Shown here in pieces: positions 1 through 11,675 of a stretch of 64,000 nt of DNA. Made by a program: the position numbers and the translations under genes. Numbering within the stretch: the first letter of the stretch is position 1; the number at the start of each line of letters is the position of its first letter. The notes beneath the pieces are model-generated. The model made no database searches, was not told the DNA's origin, and was given only the letters and a program-made list of their open reading frames with translations. Source of the stretch: Bactericera cockerelli (lineage: Eukaryota > Arthropoda > Insecta > Hemiptera > Triozidae); the NCBI GenBank assembly GCA_024516035.1, contig CM044958.1, positions 24,559,900 through 24,623,899 on the forward strand. Direction: 5' to 3'.

Positions 1-105
<105 letters not shown>

Positions 106-134
106 ACTCCAACAACTACTACACTTACCCTATT

Positions 135-611
135 ATGATTCCAAACAATAATCCACCAATCATTCAACCACAACATCATTATTATCAAAACTCTGATATG
201 AACATAGCCAACCATATTCCCTCTCAACAGACCTATAAAACTCAAGTTAATCAACACATACCACCCTCAAGTAATCCACCAATTCCAAACAATATTCCAA
301 ACATTCCAAATGATTATCATAATATTATCACTCCAAACAATAATCCACCAATCATTCAACCACAACATCATTATTATCAAAACTCTGATATGAACCTAGC
401 CAACCCTATTCACTCTCAACAGAATAAAATTCAAGTCAACCAAAACATACCACCTCCAACTAACACCAATCAACCTGACAACTTTATAACCACCTCTAAT
501 CAAATTCTATCCAACATTTCACCACAGCAGTATAATAATAACATTAGTACATATACAAATCCCACTATTCATGAACAAAATTTTCACCAAATGCTGACGA
601 CCCATCACTAG
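135..611 (+). CDS. LINE ORF1-like low-complexity protein, partial
   Basis: An open frame of 158 codons rich in Asn, Pro, Gln, His and Ile. Its main feature is an internal duplication: a block starting PNNNPPIIQPQHHYYQNSDM near residue 3 recurs 64 residues later (DNA period 192 bp, starting at 141 and 333), so the repeat keeps frame. No zinc knuckle or other known ORF1 domain is visible. The frame of the endonuclease-RT gene is already open upstream of 600, so ORF1 and ORF2 overlap here by a frame change. This could be the 3' end of ORF1 or the N-terminal part of one long ORF broken by an indel around 580-600. The first ATG at 135 may not be the real start. Confidence 0.5.
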   Translation: MIPNNNPPIIQPQHHYYQNSDMNIANHIPSQQTYKTQVNQHIPPSSNPPIPNNIPNIPNDYHNIITPNNNPPIIQPQHHYYQNSDMNLANPIHSQQNKIQVNQNIPPPTNTNQPDNFITTSNQILSNISPQQYNNNISTYTNPTIHEQNFHQMLTTHH

Positions 612-718
612 GTGATAGGAATGTTAATGAATTAAATAAAACATTAACGCTAGGAAACAAATCTCAGAATAACATTCAAAACAAAGAAATCTGCAAAATT
701 ACAAACCAAATTAAGAAT

Positions 719-2908
719 TTGAGTATATATTACCAAAATACGAACAGTCTCCGGCGAAAAAGTAAAGAATTCTACCTAAACGTTCTCAGTCATAATTATG
801 AAATTATAGCCATTACTGAAAGTTGGTTATCCCAAGACATATATAACAATGAACTATTTGACTCTAGATACAACATATATAGACAAGATAGAGACACAGA
901 AACAACATCCAAAAATCGAGGCGGAGGATTAGTTTTAGCTATACAGAAATCAATACAAACCAAACCATTAACTTACCTTAACATTAACACAAAAACAACA
1001 GAAAGCATATGGGTACAATGTAAATTGTACGGCCAAACCCTCAACATATGTCTATGCTATCTCCCACCACCAGTCTCGCATTCTACACTCAAAACATTTG
1101 TAGACCATGTTACAACACATCCTGAACTTTTAAAACACAAAATAATGTTTATAGGCGACTTTAATATTACAGAGTATGGCATTGAAAACTCATTAAGAGT
1201 TAAAGCCCTATCCATTTTAACTCACTTTCACAATCTCGAGTCTCTTAACTGTATAAAAAACGCAAATAATCGCACTCTTGATCTTTGCCTCACTAATTTC
1301 GGAAAATTCAATATCAACAGAAAAAAAACACCCAACATCAAAGTGGAGTTAATTGAAGGCCTTGTAAAACCTGTCAGCCACCACCCACCACTACACATAG
1401 ATATAGAATTAATAAAAAATACCAAAGAAGAAAATAATCAAACTAAAAGTAAACATGAAAACATTAAATACAACTTCAAAAAAGCCAATTTTTCAAATAT
1501 TAAAAATGAGCTTAAAGAAATAGACTGGTACTCAATATTATGTTCTGATGTAAATACTACCTGTGACTCAAAATTTGAATTTTTTTACAAACAAATTAAA
1601 ACTATAATAAAAAAACACGTACCGACATATATAGTTAACAATAACTGGTTAAAATTCCCTAAATGGTGGACAAAAAACACTAAAAAAACGTACAAAACCA
1701 AGGAACGTCTTCGAAAAAACAAAAACAAAACACACGAACAAATAAATAAATATAAAGAATTAAGAAAAACATGTAAAAAAGAAATAAAGAAAGACTATGA
1801 AGATTATATTACTAATATCACACAAGAATTTAAAACAGAAAGTAAAAAATTCTGGGACTTCTACAATGACAAGAAAAAACAAATTAAAACACCAACACTA
1901 ACACATAACGGCATTCATTTGACAAATAATCAGGAAATAGCAGACACATTCGCAAAACACTTTTTCCAAGCTTACAATCATACCACACCAAATATTGATA
2001 ATCATATACCTCCAGATATGAACAATGATCATTATCTACACATAAACAAAATATCAGACCAAGATATTCTTAAAGAAATAAAAAACATGTCCTCAAATAA
2101 ACCACCAGGCCCTGATGGCATCCCCCCAACACTGTTCAAAAAGTGTGCCGAATACCTCATAGAACCACTCCTATATCTATTTAACAGCTCCTTAGAACAA
2201 TCGATTTTTCCAATATCACTTAAAGAATCTATTATTGTCCCTGTACCAAAAAAAGGTTCTAATACCGAAATTAATAATCATAGGCCAATATCTAATCTTA
2301 ACTCATTAGCAAAAATATATGAAGGAATATTATACTCTAAAATTTCAACATTTATCTTCAACACAATATCAGATGAACAACATGGCTTTGTAAGCAAAAA
2401 GTCCACCCTCTCAAATTTAAGTGAATTCTCTCATGAAATCAGTGAACATATTGCTACCTCCCAAGTAGATGTAATATATACTGATATTGAAAAATGCTTC
2501 GACAGAATTTATCATAAAGCCATCATAAACAAACTCACCAACACTGGATTCTCAAAACCAATAACAAATCTTTTCAAAAGCTACCTGCAAAATCGAAAAA
2601 ACTATGTTAGATATGAGGAATGTATATCACAACCTTTTAGTCCTCCTTCCGGAGTAGTTCAAGGGTCTAAGCTTTCTAGCCTTATTTTCATACTTACTTA
2701 TAATGACATACAAACCCAAATTAAGTATTCAAGAATAAAGCTCTATGCTGATGACCTTAAGATTTATAAAATAATAAAAGAAAAACAAAATTGCGATGAA
2801 CTACAAAAAGATCTAGAAAACATAACTAATTGGCTAACAACAATAGGTCTCAATTTTCATCCACAAAAATGCTATCACATGACATATACAACAAAAAAGC
2901 AAAAATAA
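719..2908 (+). CDS. LINE endonuclease-reverse transcriptase
   Basis: This 729-codon frame copies LINE RNA into DNA at a nicked target. The N-terminal APE-like endonuclease shows TESWL (residues 33-37), NRGGG (66-70), GDFN (146-149) and SHHPPL (220-225), where many relatives have SDH. The RT part shows PPGPDGIPP (462-470), HRPISN (521-526), the motif A aspartates in TDIEKCFD (588-595), SGVVQGS (644-650) and catalytic YADD (676-679). The segment between, about residues 320-365, is Lys-rich. The annotated start is TTG; the same frame stays open back to about 590, so the true start is upstream or the frame was once fused to ORF1. The frame stops at 2908 inside an A-rich run, and the RT C-terminus continues in another frame. 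Confidence 0.88.
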   Translation: MSIYYQNTNSLRRKSKEFYLNVLSHNYEIIAITESWLSQDIYNNELFDSRYNIYRQDRDTETTSKNRGGGLVLAIQKSIQTKPLTYLNINTKTTESIWVQCKLYGQTLNICLCYLPPPVSHSTLKTFVDHVTTHPELLKHKIMFIGDFNITEYGIENSLRVKALSILTHFHNLESLNCIKNANNRTLDLCLTNFGKFNINRKKTPNIKVELIEGLVKPVSHHPPLHIDIELIKNTKEENNQTKSKHENIKYNFKKANFSNIKNELKEIDWYSILCSDVNTTCDSKFEFFYKQIKTIIKKHVPTYIVNNNWLKFPKWWTKNTKKTYKTKERLRKNKNKTHEQINKYKELRKTCKKEIKKDYEDYITNITQEFKTESKKFWDFYNDKKKQIKTPTLTHNGIHLTNNQEIADTFAKHFFQAYNHTTPNIDNHIPPDMNNDHYLHINKISDQDILKEIKNMSSNKPPGPDGIPPTLFKKCAEYLIEPLLYLFNSSLEQSIFPISLKESIIVPVPKKGSNTEINNHRPISNLNSLAKIYEGILYSKISTFIFNTISDEQHGFVSKKSTLSNLSEFSHEISEHIATSQVDVIYTDIEKCFDRIYHKAIINKLTNTGFSKPITNLFKSYLQNRKNYVRYEECISQPFSPPSGVVQGSKLSSLIFILTYNDIQTQIKYSRIKLYADDLKIYKIIKEKQNCDELQKDLENITNWLTTIGLNFHPQKCYHMTYTTKKQK

Positions 2909-3527
2909 AACACATATATAAAATAAACAACACAAACATCGAAGAAATAAACACTTATAAAGACCTTGGTGTCCAATTTCAATCCAATCTGTCGTGGGAG
3001 TCACACATTGAAAACACATCACACAAAGCCTACAAAATACTAGGTATGATCATCCGACACTGCCAAGACATTAATGACATAGATGCTATTGTAATGCTTT
3101 ACAAATCCCTAGTACGGTCAATAATTGAATATTGCTCCCCTCTTTGGCACCAACATCTAAAAGAGACAAAAAAACACTGGAAAAAATACAAGCACGATTT
3201 CTAAGATACCTGTTTCATAAAATCAATGGCTTTTACCCAACCTTCCCAAATTACATACAATATAATTTACTAGCTGAAAACCTACCAATAGAAACAATCG
3301 AAGATCGATTTATATCCGCTCAATGTACCTTACTTGTGAAAATTCTAAACTTCCAAATAAACACCCCATACCTACTAGAACATACCAAATTTAAAATTCC
3401 ACATAGAACGACCAGACCCAACCCCACCATTCTATTTGAAATTCCAAAAAACAGCACTAAGTCACCATTGAACTTAGCAATGAAACTCTACAATCAACTT
3501 GATGAAAAACCAAGTTTATTTTTATAA
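2905..3527 (+). pseudogene. LINE RT C-terminal region, frameshifted
   Basis: The RT C-terminus continues here in two successive frames. The first, to about 3175, has the thumb-like block YKDLGVQF followed by SLVRSIIEYCSPLW. The second runs from about 3170 to 3527 with EKIQARFLRYLF. The order YLG/DLGV then LVRSxxEYC then IQxRFLR is typical of Jockey/CR1-type LINEs. Both shifts lie at A-runs (near 2895 and 3172), so each is a one- or two-base slip in a homopolymer. The segment at 63005-63574 is a homologous but distinct copy. Confidence 0.8.
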
Positions 3528-3690
3528 CAAATTTCAACACAGTATGCAGTATGATCTTCGAAAATGTTATTATGAATGAGTGTATGTATGTATTGTGTGT
3601 ACCCATCCTTTGTCATTTATTGCATGTTGGCGTAGTTACCTTGCTATGCCAGCATGTGTAGACAGTACCATTAAAAAAAAAAAAAAAAAA
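3528..3690 (+). other. LINE 3' UTR with poly-A tail
   Basis: A non-coding stretch between the last RT stop and a run of 18 A at 3673-3690. It marks the 3' end of the LINE on the plus strand. I saw no clear target-site duplication. Confidence 0.65.
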
Positions 3691-3957
3691 AATGTACTCG
3701 TGTTTTTCGTAGGCTTATTCAAAAACAGGCTTTCTGCAATATCAGGATTAGGTATCCTATAGACTATAGGTACTATTATAAAAATGAGCCTGCAGCTTTC
3801 TATAAATAAACTGCCTGTGATTTGAAAAATATCTAACCTAGGCTGCTAAAACATGTAATAATAAACATACATAAGTGCCTCATTAGAATTGTTGCGATGA
3901 AATCTCAAGTTGAAATGGACAAACCCTTGAAAAATTACAAATGATTCTCCCATTTGG

Positions 3958-4060
3958 TAATTTGACCACATAACAATACGTCTAGGGCTTAATGTTGGAA
4001 TAGTGGGACTCATTAGTCCTAATCAGGCAGAATAAATAAAAGGCGATATTACTATATTAT
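3958..4060 (+). repeat. SINE 3' fragment (same family as 59349-59515)
   Basis: The stretch with ACAATACGTCTAGGGCTTA and, further on, AATAAATAAAAGGCGATATT matches the 3' half of the tRNA-headed SINE at 59349. The tRNA head is missing, so this is a 5'-truncated copy. Confidence 0.55.
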
Positions 4061-4102
4061 ATTATCACTATAGATTTGGTGTTTCTGGAAACCACAGGAT
4101 AT

Positions 4103-4105
<3 letters not shown>

Positions 4106-4138
<33 letters not shown>

Positions 4139-4146
4139 CTCTCTCT

Positions 4147-4181
<35 letters not shown>

Positions 4182-4197
4182 ACACTCACTCTCACAC

Positions 4198-4256
<59 letters not shown>
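4106..4256. repeat. Compound microsatellite (TC)n-(CA)n-(TC)n-(CA)n
   Basis: Alternating CT and CA dinucleotide runs with few interruptions. Open frames across it on both strands are Ser/Leu/His or Arg/Glu/Val repeats and are not genes. Confidence 0.95.
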
Positions 4257-4260
4257 AAAA

Positions 4261-7200
4261 CGAATCATTCTATAATATAAGATAGTATGAATATCTAATC
4301 TTGTATTACAAAATCAGCTATCATCTACCTAATCTCACATTCTAATATCAAGATTGAGTTTCAGGTAACCGGAGATTACCACGGCGTGGCGTGTGGCTGT
4401 CCTTCACGGTGAATTACCCGGGCTGTGAGCACGCCAGCTATTCATTTCACCGGGGCCACTACGAGTGGTCAAGTCTCCAGAGATGAAAGAATCAGCTGGT
4501 AGTGCCGGGCTTAGTCCTGAGGAAATTCCAAGAGGTCTATATATACAAATGTGTGTTGAAACAGCTGTTTATATAGTAGCTAATTAGCTAACTATCCATG
4601 TATGTTCGAGGAGGTGTTAGGATTTTGTCTTTTTTAGTACCTAGTTCAGTTACTTTCATTAGAGTCAAGAAAAAAATCTTCCAGGTAAGAACTACAAATA
4701 ACTCGAAAGAATAAAGTAAATCTCCCTGTCCATCTGTTCAATCTCCAGTTCAAACACATCATCCACCACTATATCAGTAAAATGTATATCTTTCTCTTAT
4801 CTATCTTTCCAATACTTTTTTTTTCAACTGAGTATAAGGTTAATGAGAGATCATTAGGGGTAGCATACTTCTGCCACATTAGGTACCTACTACCAGCGTA
4901 GAGAACACAAAATAAAATAAATGATCATTGTCAGTTTCAGTGGAGAGTGAGTCCTCTAATTATACACCCTAATACAGTTACGTCAGTTACACATTCTAGA
5001 GGAGAGGAGGGGGAGGGGGCAGGTTTGTTATCTATGAATTTGGGGTTGAAATCCGAATAAATTTAGGAAAAAAAAGCTTGATCTCAGTTCATCTCAATAA
5101 AATCAGTACCGTAAAATACAAAAATTCAAAAGGCTCCTATTATCCTGGGTTATTGTACATTTGTACAAGTTAGATATGCAATTTCAACACAAGTTAAGTC
5201 GAGTTTGGAGGAGATACAAAGCGTTGCTCGTTGCAGCCCTAACAGGTGTTTTAAAACTGTTTCTCCTGGTATTCCGCCCCCACTAAGGCTGAGCGAGGTA
5301 CATGTGTGATGTTAGCACATGCCCCGTCATACGTCCAAAAGTAAAAATGGAAAGTTTCATAGAGCAAAGATCGCCTTAGCAAAATATCATTGAAAAAATT
5401 TCTTTACACGTTAGTTTCGAATAGCATTAAGTAAATAATTTCATACATTTTATTATCATTACATTTTAAGTGTATTGTTTTTTTAAGACAACAAAATTAT
5501 TAACACTCGGTTACACCTTCTACATTATTTTATGTATTCAATTTCATTTTAATGTACCTACCTACTGTATTTAATCATGCAAAAAACCCGGATTCATAGC
5601 TTTGTCCAAATTGAATATATACATTATACATGCTTCCTTTGCAACCTCAATTATACGTCAGTTGAGAATTTGTGCCAAGATCAAAGGAAACCAGGTTTAT
5701 CACACTCGAACGCACCTCAACGTTTCCATTTTCCATGTTTTTCATAAAAGTAAATAATATATTATAAATCATATGCGAAGAAATACATACAAGGCTCCGT
5801 AAGATTCCTAGCTCGAGAGATTTCAGTAAGAAGTTGTTGAGTAAAAGTGTGCTCCTCTTATAGGTAAAGGTAAGTACGTATAAATATGTATATTTTTAGA
5901 AAATAACCATGTATGCAGTTTAAAGCGACGTTAAAAACAAATAAACAAGATTGTACACGCATGAAAAAATGTACACGCAAATTTATGTTGAACTAGCGGG
6001 ATACACACGCCGCTTCGCCAGCCCATCAAACGCAAACACACCCACACACACTCCCACCAACCCACCGGACGACGCGACGAAGCAAAAAATAATTTGATTT
6101 TATCGGACTTCAAGGGTGCCCTTGAGGGCCGATTTTCTGGGTTTTCAAGAACACGTCTTCAGCGTTTAAATATCGGCTAAAGTTTTGTATCGGCTAAAGT
6201 TTTGCACCGAAGCACCAGGGCAGTTTAGCCAAATGGGCGACACTTCGTTGTCGTCCAGGTATCTCGAGCTCAAATCTCAACACAATCATTTTTTTATTAT
6301 TTTAATTTGTCCAATCAAGGTGAAATTCTCGAGTGTGCGTATTTTCCCTACACGCTTGGCTATCTGTTCCTACCATCTTCTTCATTCACTTTGCCTTCTC
6401 CCAATCCTAATACTTGGGGTCGGCATTGCTCAACCTCATGGTTGAGGTTTGTTATCTGTACCTACCATATGCGTACATAAATTATTGAACATTATAATAT
6501 AGTGAACAAAACCCTTGGTTACATGCTCAGATATTGCTGTAATTTGTTCGGACCATATAATGTTACGAAACGTCGAACTCGGCTAGGATTTGGATCAAAA
6601 TTTCAAATCGCAATAAAAGCTGATTATTTTTTTAGCTATCTATGTACCTATATAGTACATCATTTATCTAATTTCATATAGTGAAGAAAACCCTTTGTGC
6701 GTTTTTTTTTTCCTTACTCCGTGTTACTTAACCCTAGAGAAATATAGCCTAGAAGAATTCCCTGAGCCAAACGGACCTATGTGCAAAATTTCAGATTTCT
6801 CGGTCAAACAGTGTGGATATGTATGAAAAACATACGTATAGATGTACAGTACACACAACATACATACATACAGACAGCTTCATTTAAGAGATAAAGATGA
6901 GTTTGGCATTTACATACATCTCTGACTCTCATCATTCATCATAATATAGAGACCACTATCCTAACGCTGAGCTCCTTGTTTCTAATAAAATTCTTTCACT
7001 ACAATTCAAATGATGCAGGACGCAGGGAGCATTAGAAAAGTTCATTTAATCTGGGTTATAACTTCTCGTACGGGTTTAGTGTTCAAACATTAAATTCCTC
7101 TCTTTTGAAAGCGCCATTCACTCAACTTTCTAGAAGAACTAATGGCCTGCTCCTGTTGGAAAGCATCTCAAAATGAAAGGAGGAAAACGCCTTTATGTTC

Positions 7201-8483
7201 ATCTCACATGGTGGGGAAAAAGAAATGGCATGTTATTACATAGTTGGGAACACTTGCGAGACGAATAAAGTTTATATTGAAAGCGGGAGAGCGCTGTGCC
7301 TCCGTCCAAGGGATGGGGTTTCAAATTACGTGTAAGCATGGGGGCAGGGCTGAGTGGTGTTGTGTAGTGATATAAAATATGTGAGGACGAGGATGAGGAG
7401 GAGGGGGGGAAGATAAAACAAAGTTCTGAGAAAAAAAAAGGAAGTTTAGACTTTTTACAAGCATCGTTCATAATGAGCATGTTTTTGATTAGCATGTTGT
7501 TGAGTATGAGGACAGGGTGGAAAGCAAGTTTGTGATAGAGGAAAAGCTTCGGGGTAGGAAGATAGATAGCAACAGACATCATAAGTAGTAGGGACAAAGC
7601 ATTGTTTCACAGAGTATTATAGCCCAGTCTAGAAATTTTAAATTTAATCCTGTTTAATAAATCGGCCCTTATGTGTAAGATAGCCTGCTATAACTGATTA
7701 ATATACCTACAACAATACTTGCTAGTGTGTGTAGTCTAGGAGATAGTTACATATAATACATTTATTATAATACAATTTTACATTTCTATATAATTCTTGC
7801 ATGATTGAAGTACAAAGTTAAACTCTAGAACTTTCCCTGTTAAGAGCATAATATTGTGTCTCTGGAAAGTGAATGCAGAGCTCAAAAATATCAAATAATT
7901 TTCAAATGATATTTACTAGGTATGTGAGAAAATGCAATTCCAAACTTCAATATACATAATTCAAATTTACATTTAATAACTATAAAATACTGGATTTACC
8001 ACATATATGTGATGGAAAATTGTGCCTCTCCAATCATACATAGTCTGTGACATAGAACATGATTTCTACTTTCGCTCCTTTTTGTGAGAATTTTCCTTGA
8101 GTTCGTGTTGTAAGTATATTAGACATTATTAGAGTGACAGCTGTCTCCTAGGATCAAGAGATGTTTCTTACTGAAGACGAACTTCTTCGGCACACACATA
8201 AATATGTGCTGAAACATATGTGTAGCATAGAGATTGAGTACTCACAGTTCAATGATTTCGTATGAAAACTTCATAGTAATTTCGATGTATAGACCATCAC
8301 TAATAGTCAACCTCGGTAACATTACAACAGTACTTACTCAGTAGGTCTCTACATCAGGGGATAGGTTTCGAATGAAAAAGAAAATATGAGAAAAATACTC
8401 TATAGTCAATGTAGGTATACAAATAAGTGAACTCTTGATAAGGCTAGTGTAAGGATAGGGTGATACCAAGCATTGGTACGTGA
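4261..8483. other. Intergenic or intronic DNA, no gene seen
   Basis: I find no exon, domain or full mobile element. The open frames are short and of low complexity. A short direct duplication (ATCGGCTAAAGTTTTG) lies at 6173-6205. Around 6700-6900 is a stretch with phrases common in the interspersed repeats of this window. Confidence 0.5.
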
Positions 8484-8614
8484 AGGGCCGAATTATTAAT
8501 TAGGATTATTTCAAAGATTAGGACAGACCGTCTCAATTCGGTGATTCAACCAATCACACCGCACCACAGGTTTATCTTTGTTATCTTGTAATCCTTATGT
8601 TATAATTCGGGCCT
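8484..8614. mobile_element. Short MITE with AGGSCCGAATTA ends
   Basis: The left end AGGGCCGAATTATTAATTAGG and the reverse complement of the right end (AGGCCCGAATTATAACATA then AGGATTA) agree over about 24 positions with a few mismatches and one small gap. The total is 131 bp with no coding. No convincing target-site duplication is visible, so superfamily is open. Confidence 0.55.
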
Positions 8615-9499
8615 CATGTACTAGACTTGTAATGTAAACAAGCTAGCGCATGACTAGAGTTCCCAACTATTGCTCGGATATTTCCCTCATTTATTTGAGT
8701 ATTTGATCAAATATAATAAGACTCTGAGGGTTAAGTGTTAGAAAATCCTTTGAGTATTATTAACCTCACCTATAGTGGTTTCAGTTTCACTAAGAGAATT
8801 ATAAGTTATAATAGTTCCTTGGTGGTGTCTATAGTCAGAACTCAGAGATCATAAATATGTATACCAACTCTACTCTTCTAAACTCAACAACTTTGAAAAT
8901 GTCTGCCGTATCCGGAGTGATACTTGTGTAGGAGCTGGAGGAAGCCTTGTGGCATGCGGTGTGCTGACAGACGGTCATTATCAAGATCTTCGGCTGCATT
9001 CAAGTAGAACACAGTGGGACCTTCAGCGAGGATTATATCATCAGGGTCGAACAATTAGTCTGTAACTCATCGAGCAGTTATGATTCATAGGATTTGAATT
9101 ATGGAAATTTCTGAATTATGGAAATTTTGTTTAAAACAGATTTAGACATGGGCGGGGAAGTACTTGCTCATGATACAGAAGGATTACCATAAGAAGGTAC
9201 TTGAGTGGTATAGACTATAGCTGTAAAAACATGTGAGGAAAGCACCTATAATGCGCTCCTCTCGAACGCTCGTGTCTTGTGCGATAAAATCATTTTTCAA
9301 TATGCCTCCTACAAAGAACAACAAATCTATGTGACTTTGAATAAATTATGGTTCTGTGAACTATATACCGAGATTCTTTCGGGGCATGCAATAATGTATT
9401 AAAAATGACTAACGGGTCATTTTACAATTATCATGGTACAGAATTGTTTCCTCTTATTAAAACTAAAAACCAAGTCATCTTTATAAAATGGAACACATA
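8615..9499. other. No gene seen
   Basis: AT-rich sequence without recognisable exon or element ends. The right border is set by the Helitron start at 9500. Confidence 0.45.
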
Positions 9500-10602
9500 T
9501 CTCTATACAGGGTGGGGCAAAAGTCTGGAAACCCCTGAATAACTTTCGAATGGCTTCTTCGGTAAAATTAAAATTTTGTAAGGTAAACCGGGCTATAAGA
9601 CCTTCTTTTAGAATCGAGTCGATTTTTGTTACCGGCCCCCATGTCGGGGCCAGGGGGGCCAACTTAATTTTTTTAAATACGAACCCCCACCTTGTGATAC
9701 ATTTTTGGAAAGGTCTTTAAACAAGAAATACATTGGTTCAAATTTTATTTTTTTAATATTAAACTGTTTGCAAAATGGCGTCCAACTTTGTGTATGCATT
9801 AAAGTCTGGAAACCCCTGAATATCTTTTGAAAGGGATTTCTCAGTTAATTTAAAATTGTGCACAGTAATTTGGGGTGATTAGACCTTTCCAAAAATGTAT
9901 CGCAAGGTGGGGTTTCGTATATAAAAAAATGAAGTTGACCTCCCTGGCCCCAACATGGGGCCAGTAAAAAAAATCGGTCCAATTCTAATATAAGGTCTAA
10001 TTACCAAATATTACCGTACACAATTTTAAATTTACTGAGAAAGTCCTTTCGAAAGATATTCAGGGGTTTCCAGACTTTACTGCATACACAAAGTTGGGCG
10101 CCATTTGCAAAAAAATAATATTAAAAAAATAAAATTTGCACCAATGTATTTCTTATTTGAAGGCCTTTCCAAAAATGTATCGCAAGGTGGGGGTTCGTAT
10201 TTAAAAAAATGAAGTTGGCCCCCCTGGCCCCGACATGGGGGCCGGTAACAAAAATCGACCCCACTCTAAAAAAAGGTCTTATTAGCCCGGTTTACCGTAC
10301 AAAATTTTAAGTTTACCGAAGAAGGCATTCGAAAGTTATTCAGGGGTTTCCAGACTTTTGCCCCACCCTGTATATAAAACAGAAAAAAGGACTACCTACC
10401 TATGTTTGTTTGTCCGGAGTTGTTTAGGCCAAAACGGTAAGAGATAGCGAAAAATGTCTCAGAATTGACCCCCCCAAAACCATTATCGCTTTGTCCAGAA
10501 AAATTATAAAAAGTTCAAAAAGGCATTGCTTTCCAGCAGTACGGCCATGCCTTAGTAAATTTGAAATTTAGTCCCGTTGCAAAGCACGGGCAAAACGGCT
10601 AG
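9500..10602 (+). mobile_element. Small non-autonomous Helitron split by another element
   Basis: The two outer parts, 9500-9507 and 10371-10602, join into a roughly 235-bp Helitron. The 5' end is A|TCTCTATA followed across the insert by TATAAAACAG, close to the 5' end of the large Helitron at 49930 (TCTATATATATAAAA). The 3' end has the hairpin CCCGT-TGCAAAGC-ACGGG (10573-10590) and then CTAG|T at 10599-10603. Helitrons insert between A and T and end in CTRR after a hairpin, as here. There is no coding. The 863-bp palindromic element sits in the TATA of its 5' end. Confidence 0.7.
9508..10370. mobile_element. Near-palindromic element, CAGGGTGGGGCAAAAG ends, TATA duplication
   Basis: The left end CAGGGTGGGGCAAAAGTCTG and the right end (reverse complement of CAGACTTTTGCCCCACCCTG) match exactly. 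The inverted match continues inward for most of the 863 bp, so the element can fold almost fully. Each arm has internal diverged repeats: GTCTGGAAACCCCTGAATA recurs near 9522 and 9806, and its reverse complement twice on the right. Flanks are TATA on both sides (9504-9507, 10371-10374). There is no transposase. TA-type targets suggest Tc1/mariner-like mobilisation, which is inference. Confidence 0.8.
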
Positions 10603-11466
10603 TTATGTATATAATATGTAGGAAGAGAAAAATACTAAAAGGATAGATTTTCTAAATTTGTTTTTTGTGAGTTCGAATTTGTTTAGAGTTTAGACAAAAT
10701 GGTAAGAGATAAAATAAATTCCAGTCCATAAATTTCGACTTTAAGACCGGTCGACTTCGCATAATGCTGTCTGCACCTGATATCATTCTCATTCCTCCTG
10801 CCTCCTCTCTCTCCTTGTGGAACCTTGACATCTGCATGGCAGGATTCTCAGCGATACCATTTCTATTTTACTGTTATGAGTTGTTTTTGTTAGGTACGGA
10901 ATCCATTCTGCAAACAAAATGCACCAGAATGAAAATAACATTGACTTCAACTTTGAGATCAAAGATAAATTCAAAAGCACTCTAGCTTTCACCGCACGAA
11001 ATACGATATATGTCAGATATGTGACGAGGTTATTGTTGAAAGCTGTGTCTGAGCGTATGGAGAGTAGGTACATTATGATTGAAAAAAAAAGTTGTTAAAA
11101 AACAGAAGGAAATATGAAACAAAATGAAAATGTTTTTTACATAGACAACTCTCGAAGAGTGAGACATGTTAGGAAAAGAAATTGGATTTATGGAACTGGG
11201 TTGTCATTGTTTTTGTTTCGGGTAGTTTGTCTTGTGTTTTGGATGGAATTTGTGTGTTCAGTTCATATTTATGGGAAGGGGAGAAAGAAAGTTTTGGCAG
11301 TTTCGGCTTGTTTAGTGGGGTACCCAGGCAAACGCAGCGTCGTAAATTTTCACAGAGAGGGCAACCTCGGAAAAGAGTTTATTTGGGTCGGTAATTTCTG
11401 AATCCCAGTTTCCGTGACTTTCTTTTTATCGTCATTCTAAAAATTTGAATAATAGAAATAAAAAAA
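10603..11466. other. No gene seen; one unassigned open frame
   Basis: A 95-codon plus-strand frame at 11114-11401 has a hydrophobic stretch (residues 29-50) but no family I recognise. A different frame of the same stretch is open for 70 codons, which argues against strong coding constraint. Otherwise featureless. Confidence 0.35.
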
Positions 11467-11675
11467 CTAGTGTGAACATCACACATCTTTCCATATTCCT
11501 CGAAAAAAGTCAAATACGCCTCTGGTGACTATATTTGCGACTTTGAAGATTTTATTTTGGTAAAAGGATTCTTTCTTCTTCTTCTTCTTCTTCTTCTTCT
11601 TCTTCTTCTTCTTTATAGCTAACCTTTTAGCAAGAACCGCCCAAAACGCAAAAGAGTGACAAGGAAAGTAAAAAA
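11467..11675 (-). repeat. Family B repeat, shortened copy with (TTC)n
   Basis: It starts with GTGTGAACATCACACATCTTTCC and ends with AAGGAAAGTAAAAAATC, the two borders seen in other family B copies (50808, 54027, 55755). The interior is largely replaced by a TTC run at 11572-11613. Confidence 0.6.

Noticed and set aside
4052..4285. Open frames across the CT/CA microsatellite on both strands
   Set aside because: They are direct translations of dinucleotide repeats.
7199..7597. A 132-codon minus-strand frame
   Set aside because: Low-complexity serine runs from a GA-rich tract, no domain, no splice context.
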